This document shows positions 41,981 to 46,539 of a stretch of DNA of 46,539 nucleotides, one piece after another. Source of the stretch: Virgisporangium aurantiacum (lineage in GTDB: Bacteria > Actinomycetota > Actinomycetes > Mycobacteriales > Micromonosporaceae); the NCBI RefSeq assembly GCF_016863635.1, contig NZ_BOPG01000091.1, positions 1 to 46,539 on the forward strand. Direction: 5' to 3'. Position 1 is the stretch's first letter; each line of letters begins with the position of its first letter. Position numbers and translations under genes: made by a program. Below the pieces are notes generated by a model. It had not been told where the DNA came from. It searched no databases and worked only from the letters and a program-made list of their open reading frames with translations.

Positions 41981-42258
41981 CAGTCACCGAGACGACCGCA
42001 CACACCCGGGGCAGCCGCCTGCGTCGCAGGATCGTCAAGGCCGTCGCCGGAGTATTCGGCACGGCGGGCGTCGGCTTCGTCTGCTGCGTCCTGCCCGTGC
42101 TCCTTGCCGGCGGCGGCACCGCCGCGGTTGCCGACGGGCTGGCCCGGGAGACCCGCGCCATGATCCCGGTCGGCATTCTTCTCCTGCTGGCGGCGGTAGC
42201 CTTCATCGCAGTACGGCGACACCAAGCCGCCCGCAGACGCCGACCCGATGGGGTGTGA
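41977..42258 (+). CDS. Small two-helix membrane protein with a Cys-Cys pair
   Basis: 93 residues, ATG 41977. Two hydrophobic helices. The first contains GFVCCVLPVLLAGGG, a vicinal cysteine pair in the membrane reminiscent of MerT/MerF mercury carriers. No family can be fixed. It could carry a thiol- or selenol-reactive ion, or accompany the exporter. Confidence 0.65.
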   Translation: MTVTETTAHTRGSRLRRRIVKAVAGVFGTAGVGFVCCVLPVLLAGGGTAAVADGLARETRAMIPVGILLLLAAVAFIAVRRHQAARRRRPDGV

Positions 42259-42261
42259 CCG

Positions 42262-42663
42262 ATGGAACCGGTTGGTCGAACACCACTGAACCTGCTGACG
42301 CCCGCCGCGGTCCCGGCCGCATGCACGCTGCCGACGGTCGAGCAACCGCTGCGCGTCAGCGAGTTCGACGTCCTTTTCAAGCACAACCTGATCAGCATCG
42401 AACGCGTCGCCGACCTGCAGTTGCGGATGGTGCTGATCGGAGACGATGTCGAGGCCGCAGCGCGCGACCTGTGTGATCGTGAGAGCCGGTGCTGCTCGTT
42501 CTTCACCTTCGCCATCGACCGATCCGGTGACGAGGTAACGGTGGACATCGCTGTTCCGCCGGCCTACCTGCAGGTTCTGACCGCGATCCAGATCTGGGCG
42601 ACGTCGTCGATGGGGCAGTCGTCGATGGGGCAGTCGTCGATGGAGCAGACGCCCAGGCCCTGA
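42262..42663 (+). CDS. Small cysteine-pair protein (RESRCCSFFTF motif)
   Basis: 133 residues, ATG 42262, 4 nt after the preceding stop. The core has LRVSEFDVLFKHNLISIERV and DRESRCCSFFTFAID, a motif I recall from small actinobacterial proteins near metal- or thiol-stress genes; function unknown. The last ~18 residues are three five-residue repeats (SSMGQ, SSMGQ, SSMEQ) from a DNA tandem repeat. Confidence 0.7.
   Translation: MEPVGRTPLNLLTPAAVPAACTLPTVEQPLRVSEFDVLFKHNLISIERVADLQLRMVLIGDDVEAAARDLCDRESRCCSFFTFAIDRSGDEVTVDIAVPPAYLQVLTAIQIWATSSMGQSSMGQSSMEQTPRP
42604..42648 (+). repeat. 15-bp tandem repeat, three copies
   Basis: TCGTCGATGGGGCAG is repeated three times (the last copy with one change) at the 3' end of the preceding gene. 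In-frame and therefore tolerated; probably a slippage tract. Confidence 0.85.
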
Positions 42664-42691
42664 CGGGGTCGGTGGCCCACAACACCCGCCA

Positions 42692-42713
42692 CCGGGCTGC
42701 CGCAGCAGCCCGG
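42692..42713 (+). terminator. Hairpin terminator of the export operon
   Basis: CCGGGCTGC (42692-42700) pairs with GCAGCCCGG (42705-42713) around CGCA. It lies 29 nt after the stop of the cysteine-pair gene and before ynfA. Confidence 0.7.
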
Positions 42714-42739
42714 CGGGCGGGGCGCTACGGTCTGGCCTC

Positions 42740-43078
42740 ATGCTCGTCCTGCGCTCGATCACCTTGTTCGTCGCCGCCGCCATCCTGGAGATCGGCGGCG
42801 CGTGGTTGATCTGGCAGGGCTGGAAGGAGCACCGCGGCGCGGCGTGGATCGTCGCCGGGGTCGCCGCGCTGGGCACGTACGGCGTGGTCGCCGCGTTGCA
42901 GCCCGACGCCAATTTCGGCCGCGTCCTGGCCGCCTACGGAGGCGTGTTCGTCGCCGGGTCGTTGGTCTGGGCGATGGTGGCCGACAAGTTCAAACCGGAC
43001 CGCTTCGACATCGTCGGCGCCGCGATCTGCCTTATCGGCGTCTCGGTCATCATGTTCGCGCCCCGCGGGTCCGCGTAG
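42740..43078 (+). CDS. ynfA: YnfA/UPF0060 family membrane protein
   Basis: 112 residues, ATG 42740. Four hydrophobic helices. Conserved features FVAAAILEIGGAWLIWQGW, FGRVLAAYGGVFVAGSL and DKFKPDRFDIVGAAICLIGV identify the UPF0060 family, which is related to small-multidrug-resistance transporters. Role unproven. It stands after a terminator and is probably separately expressed. Confidence 0.88.
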   Translation: MLVLRSITLFVAAAILEIGGAWLIWQGWKEHRGAAWIVAGVAALGTYGVVAALQPDANFGRVLAAYGGVFVAGSLVWAMVADKFKPDRFDIVGAAICLIGVSVIMFAPRGSA

Positions 43079-43356
43079 CCCTGGTATCGGAATCCAGCGC
43101 GACAATCGCCGAGGAAATTCTGACCGTTGTCGCTCGAAGATCGGGCAGACATTATTTCCGTGAGGCCGTCGGACGGATTCCTTACGTAGATCCTTCGAGC
43201 CCTTGACGATGCCCGCGCCACTGCACGATGCTTTTGGCGCGGACAAAGACCGCTACGTATTCGAATGCGTCGCAGCGATGGACGTGGCGTCCGAGCCGGT
43301 CGTTGAACATTCGCCGCGCTGCGTCGATCGGTGCCGATACAACGACGGGGGATGCA

Positions 43357-44511
43357 GTGACGGAATATCGGGCCGCGTTGCAGGCTGTGCTGGACGAGGA
43401 GGTCCGTCCGCATGCGGCGGAGGTGGACCGGACCGGGGACTATCCGCGTTCGGCGGTCACCGCCCTCGGCGCCGCCGGTCTGCTGGGTCTGACGAGCGCC
43501 CGGGAGGTCGGTGGTGCCGGTCTCGGACTGGACGCCGCCGCCGAGGTGATCGAGGGACTGGCCGGGGTGTGCGGGTCGACGGCGATGGTGGTGCTGATGC
43601 ACTACGCGGCGACCGCTGCCGTCGAGCTCCACGGGCCGGAAGACGTCCGGCGTGCCATCGCGGCGGGCCGGCACGTCACCACGCTCGCCTTCTCCGAACA
43701 GGGCTCCCGCAGCCACTTCTGGGTGCCGCGGTCGACCGCCACGGCCAACGGCGACAAGGTGACGCTCAACGCGCGCAAGAGTTGGGTGACGTCCGCGGGC
43801 GAGGCCGACAGCTACGTCTGGTCGAGCCGGCCGCTGTCCGGCGACGGGATGACGCTGTGGCTGGTCCCGTCGGCGACGGCGGGGCTGACGGTCGCCGGGC
43901 CGTTCGACGGGGTCGGCCTTCGGGGCAACGCGTCGCGACCGGTGACCGCCACCGACGCGGTGCTGCCCGCCGACGCCCTTCTCGGCGAGGACGGGGCCGG
44001 GCTCGACATCGCGCTGGGCGTGGTGCTGCCCGTGTTCACCGTTCTCAGTGCCGCGTTCTCCCAGGGGGTGATGGAACGCCTCACCGCACTGGCGGCCGAG
44101 CATCTCACCCATGCCCGCCTCGACCACCTGGGGCAGACGCTGGCCGAGCAGCCGGTGGCGCGGGCCGCGTTCGCCCGGGTGCGGACGAGTGTGGACACCG
44201 CACGGGCGTTCCTGACCACGACCCTTGCCGCATTGGCCGGCGGTGACCCTGCCGCCCAGTTGCGGGTGCTGCAGGTCAAGGCGGTGGCCGGTGAGACGGC
44301 GGTGTCGGTCGCCGACGAGGTGATGCGACTGGCCGGTGGCGCGGCGTTCCGCAAGGAACTGGGTATCGAACGGCACTTCCGGGACGCGTTGGCCGCGCGG
44401 GTGATGGCGCCGACCACGGACGCGTTGAACGACTTCGTCGGCCGTGCCGTACTGGGCCTGCCGCTATTCGACGCCCCGGCGGTGCCTGATGCCCCGGCGG
44501 TGTCCGCATGA
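43357..44511 (+). CDS. Acyl-CoA dehydrogenase-family flavoenzyme
   Basis: 384 residues from GTG 43357 (gacgggggatgca upstream). Acyl-CoA dehydrogenase fold: EEVRPHAAEVDRTGDYPRSAVTALGAAGLLGL, AFSEQGSRSHFWVP, a middle beta domain (WVTSAGEADSYVWSS), and the C-terminal helical domain with QVKAVAGETAVSVADEVMRLAGG. Relatives also include flavin monooxygenases such as those acting on sulfur compounds, so dehydrogenation of a CoA ester is not assured. It starts a three-gene unit with ATGA-type overlaps. Confidence 0.85.
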   Translation: MTEYRAALQAVLDEEVRPHAAEVDRTGDYPRSAVTALGAAGLLGLTSAREVGGAGLGLDAAAEVIEGLAGVCGSTAMVVLMHYAATAAVELHGPEDVRRAIAAGRHVTTLAFSEQGSRSHFWVPRSTATANGDKVTLNARKSWVTSAGEADSYVWSSRPLSGDGMTLWLVPSATAGLTVAGPFDGVGLRGNASRPVTATDAVLPADALLGEDGAGLDIALGVVLPVFTVLSAAFSQGVMERLTALAAEHLTHARLDHLGQTLAEQPVARAAFARVRTSVDTARAFLTTTLAALAGGDPAAQLRVLQVKAVAGETAVSVADEVMRLAGGAAFRKELGIERHFRDALAARVMAPTTDALNDFVGRAVLGLPLFDAPAVPDAPAVSA

Positions 44512-45350
44512 CGGTCTTCACGATGGGTGCGGTCGCCTACGACCCGAAGGTCGTGACGATCTGGGACGGCTTCCGGAGCTGGCTGGTGGCCGCCGGACTG
44601 CCGTTCGACTACGTCCTCTACTCCCACTACGAGCGGCAGGTCGAGGACCTGATCGCCGGGCGGATCGACGCGGCCTGGAACTCCCCGCTCGCCTGGGTCC
44701 GGGCCCGCCGCCTCGCCGCCGCGCGCGACCTGACGGTTCGGCCGTTGGTCATGCGCGACACCGATCGCGATCTGGTTACCGCGGTCGTGGTCCGGGCCGA
44801 CAGCGACATCGCCGCGGTGGCGGATCTGCGGGGACGCACGGTCGGCACCGGTGCCGTCGACTCCCCGCAGGCGACGCTGCTGCCGCTGCACCACCTACGT
44901 GAACTCGGCGTTGAGGTAAAAGCGCGGCACTTCGACGTCGGTGTCGGTCTGCACGGCGACCACGTCGGTGGGGAACGCGACGCGGCCCGGGCGCTGATCG
45001 CCGGCGAGGTCGACGCCGCCTGCGTACTCGACGGGAATCACCTGCTGTTCACCAAGGAGGGCGTCCTCCCGTCGGGCAGCACCCGCCTGCTGACCACCAC
45101 CGGCCCGTACGACCACTGCAACATGACCGTCACCGGCAACTCCCCGCCCGACCACACCGAGCGGTTCGAGGCACTGTTGCGGTCGATGTCGTACGCCGAT
45201 CCGGCCGTGCGCCCGTTGCTCGACCTGGAGGGCCTGACCTCCTGGGAATCCGGCCGCGTCGACGGCTACGACATGCTCGAGGCAGCGGTCACCGGTTCGG
45301 GTTTCTACGACAGCGCGGGTGGGGTGACCGCCGTCGGGTACCGGCCGTGA
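44508..45350 (+). CDS. PhnD-like substrate-binding-fold protein without signal peptide
   Basis: 280 residues, ATG 44508 overlapping the previous stop. Begins directly with the fold (MGAVAYDPKVVTIWDGFRSW), then SHYERQVEDLIAGRIDAAWNSPLAWVRA, RDTDRDLVTAVVV and GTGAVDSPQATLLPLHHLREL. This is the phosphonate/phosphite-binding protein family, but with no lipoprotein or secretion signal and no ABC partner here. It is therefore likely cytosolic, acting as a chaperone, carrier or enzyme for an oxyanion or sulfonate-like ligand. It is distinct from the lipoprotein at 21023. Confidence 0.82.
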   Translation: MTVFTMGAVAYDPKVVTIWDGFRSWLVAAGLPFDYVLYSHYERQVEDLIAGRIDAAWNSPLAWVRARRLAAARDLTVRPLVMRDTDRDLVTAVVVRADSDIAAVADLRGRTVGTGAVDSPQATLLPLHHLRELGVEVKARHFDVGVGLHGDHVGGERDAARALIAGEVDAACVLDGNHLLFTKEGVLPSGSTRLLTTTGPYDHCNMTVTGNSPPDHTERFEALLRSMSYADPAVRPLLDLEGLTSWESGRVDGYDMLEAAVTGSGFYDSAGGVTAVGYRP

Positions 45351-46519
45351 ACCTCGACCTGGCGGGTCTGGGCTTCGACACCGGCGGTCGGCTGCTGGTC
45401 CAGAAGACGCTGTCCGGCCTCCCGCCGGGCGGCATCGTCACGGTGACCGGCCGTGACCCGTTCCTGACCCTGCACCTGCGGGCATGGTGTCGCGCCACGG
45501 GACACGGCACCTCCGTGACCGACGGCGGGACGGTCGAGGTGGTGAAGGGCCGCGTCGACGCGGACCGGTGGGTCGGGGCGGAACGGGCCGGTGAGCCGGG
45601 TGCGGTGGCCCGTCGGCCACCCGGACGCTGGGGGCTGGCGGCCCGCGGCGCCCTGTTGGAAGCGGGTGGGCCGGAGCCCGCCTACGACGTCGCCGACCGG
45701 GACCTCGTCTGGGCCGACCTGGCACCCCGCCTGTACGCCAGTGCGGCCGCCGCGCAGTGGGATCCGGCGACGGCGGTGCCGTGGGACCAGCCGTTCGCCC
45801 TGCCACCGGACATCGAGGCGGCCGTGGTCCAGATCATGACGTACCTCGTGGAGAACGAACAGGCCGCGCTGGTCATCCCCGCGCGACTGCTCACGCGCGT
45901 CCACCCGCATTTCCGCGAGGTGGTCGGGCTCCTCGCCGTCCAGGCCGCCGACGAGGCGCGGCACGTCGAGGTCTTCACCCGCCGGGCTTTGCACACCGGC
46001 GGGCAGCTGGGAACATCGTCGGCCGGTGGCCGGGAGTCGCTCGCGTCGCTGCTGGCCGAACCCGACTTCACCCTGGCCTCGTTCCTGCTCTCCGTGCTTG
46101 GCGAAGGGACGTTCCTGCACCTGCTCACGTTCCTGGACCGGCATGCACCCGACCCGGTCACCCGGGCCGTGACCCGGCTGGCCCGCAACGACGAGGCCCG
46201 GCACGTGGCCTTCGGCGTGGCGCACCTGGAACACCAGTCGGCGACGGACCCGACGATGCTCGGCCGGTTGCGCACCGCCATCGAACGCCGCCACGACATG
46301 CTCCTCGACACCGCGGGCCTCAACCAGGACGTGTTCGACGCCCTGCTGCTGCTGGCGGCGGGGGAGTGGACGCCCGCGGCACTCGAACGCGGTCACCTGG
46401 CCGTGCAACAACTCCAGGCCGAGATGGACGCCGGACGCCGCCGGCACCTGACCCGCCTCGGCTTCCCCGACGACGAAGCCGCCGAACTGTCCGCGCTGCA
46501 CACCCGCAACTTCATGTGA
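45347..46519 (+). CDS. TusA-like domain fused to a di-iron ferritin-like oxygenase domain
   Basis: 390 residues, GTG 45347 overlapping the previous stop. Residues 1-70 have the TusA/SirA fold pattern (LDLAGLGFDTGGRLLVQKTL, LPPGGIVTVTGRDP, AWCRATGHG). The normal CPxP active-site motif is replaced by FDTGG, so the sulfur-carrying Cys is absent; only Cys48 remains. Residues ~150-300 form a four-helix ferritin-like domain with ligand motifs E169-E171, E203xxH206, E253 and E283xxH286, typical of a di-iron oxygenase or oxidase. The fusion suggests oxidation of a sulfur or selenium substrate, which is an inference. It is the third gene of the operon. Confidence 0.75.
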   Translation: MNLDLAGLGFDTGGRLLVQKTLSGLPPGGIVTVTGRDPFLTLHLRAWCRATGHGTSVTDGGTVEVVKGRVDADRWVGAERAGEPGAVARRPPGRWGLAARGALLEAGGPEPAYDVADRDLVWADLAPRLYASAAAAQWDPATAVPWDQPFALPPDIEAAVVQIMTYLVENEQAALVIPARLLTRVHPHFREVVGLLAVQAADEARHVEVFTRRALHTGGQLGTSSAGGRESLASLLAEPDFTLASFLLSVLGEGTFLHLLTFLDRHAPDPVTRAVTRLARNDEARHVAFGVAHLEHQSATDPTMLGRLRTAIERRHDMLLDTAGLNQDVFDALLLLAAGEWTPAALERGHLAVQQLQAEMDAGRRRHLTRLGFPDDEAAELSALHTRNFM

Positions 46520-46539
46520 AGGCCGGCTCCCGGGTCGTC

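Noticed and set aside
42604..42648. Tandem 15-bp units considered as a CRISPR or iteron
   Set aside because: No spacers, in-frame coding repeats, and no replication gene nearby.
33723..42663. Classic catecholate or hydroxamate siderophore cluster
   Set aside because: No salicylate, catechol or ornithine-hydroxylation gene and no siderophore receptor; only one A domain. A cysteine-based metallophore is not excluded.
42655..42740. Possible UGA read-through at the stop of the small cysteine-pair gene
   Set aside because: The downstream frame lacks coding character, and the hairpin at 42692 looks like a terminator and lies too far from the TGA for a SECIS.

Overview
The window is a very GC-rich stretch with strong third-position GC, frequent GTG starts, ATGA/GTGA stop-start overlaps and MocR, TetR and MMPL-type genes. 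This points to a filamentous actinomycete; the Micromonosporales are my best guess, but that is not provable from this window.

Layout. (1) 2-1087: the 5' part of a membrane protein leaving the window. (2) 1199-5434: a compact stress and metal operon (truncated BON-like ORF, ferritin-like/hemerythrin protein, histone-fold DUF1931, UBP zinc finger, four-helix copper-storage protein, general-stress-17M-like protein, NADPH:FMN reductase), followed by an AraC regulator. (3) 6500-16370: a loosely packed region holding a GTPase/PASTA membrane pair, a ricin-type lectin, a MocR regulator and two hypothetical proteins. Between them lie decayed fragments (transposase, secreted peptide, SnoaL-like, TPR and LuxR remnants). 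(4) 16372-20736: a TetR/DHA2 MFS pair and a CPH-type copper ATPase with a CsoR-like operator.

(5) 21023-33710: a selenium island. It has a PhnDCE-type ABC importer, a cysteine desulfurase, tRNA-Sec(UCA), an APC permease, and selD-selA-selB in one overlapping operon. A TetR/MMPL pair follows, and its operator sequence recurs just upstream of tRNA-Sec. (6) 33723-42663: a small biosynthetic and export cluster. It encodes an NRPS-like protein whose adenylation domain carries the cysteine code DLYNLSLIWK, a stand-alone NRPS-type methyltransferase, a type II thioesterase, a previously unannotatable selenoprotein candidate, an acyl-ACP-reductase-like enzyme, an ABC-2 exporter and two small cysteine-pair proteins. 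(7) 42740-46519: a YnfA protein and a three-gene operon (acyl-CoA dehydrogenase, signal-less PhnD-like protein, TusA/di-iron ferritin-like fusion).

The most important observation is at 38685-38687. An in-frame TGA interrupts an otherwise continuous 201-residue reading frame (38262-38867). A 6-bp hairpin with a G-led loop begins 13 nt after it, which is the expected placement for a bacterial SECIS. With the full Sec machinery 8-13 kb upstream, I read this as a new selenoprotein inside a cysteine-type NRPS cluster. My working hypothesis is that the island takes up and activates selenium, inserts Sec into this protein, and uses it in making or handling a cysteine- or selenocysteine-derived small molecule that is then exported. 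The Sec machinery is well supported. The selenoprotein is strongly suggested. The product and the roles of the flanking transporters are inference.
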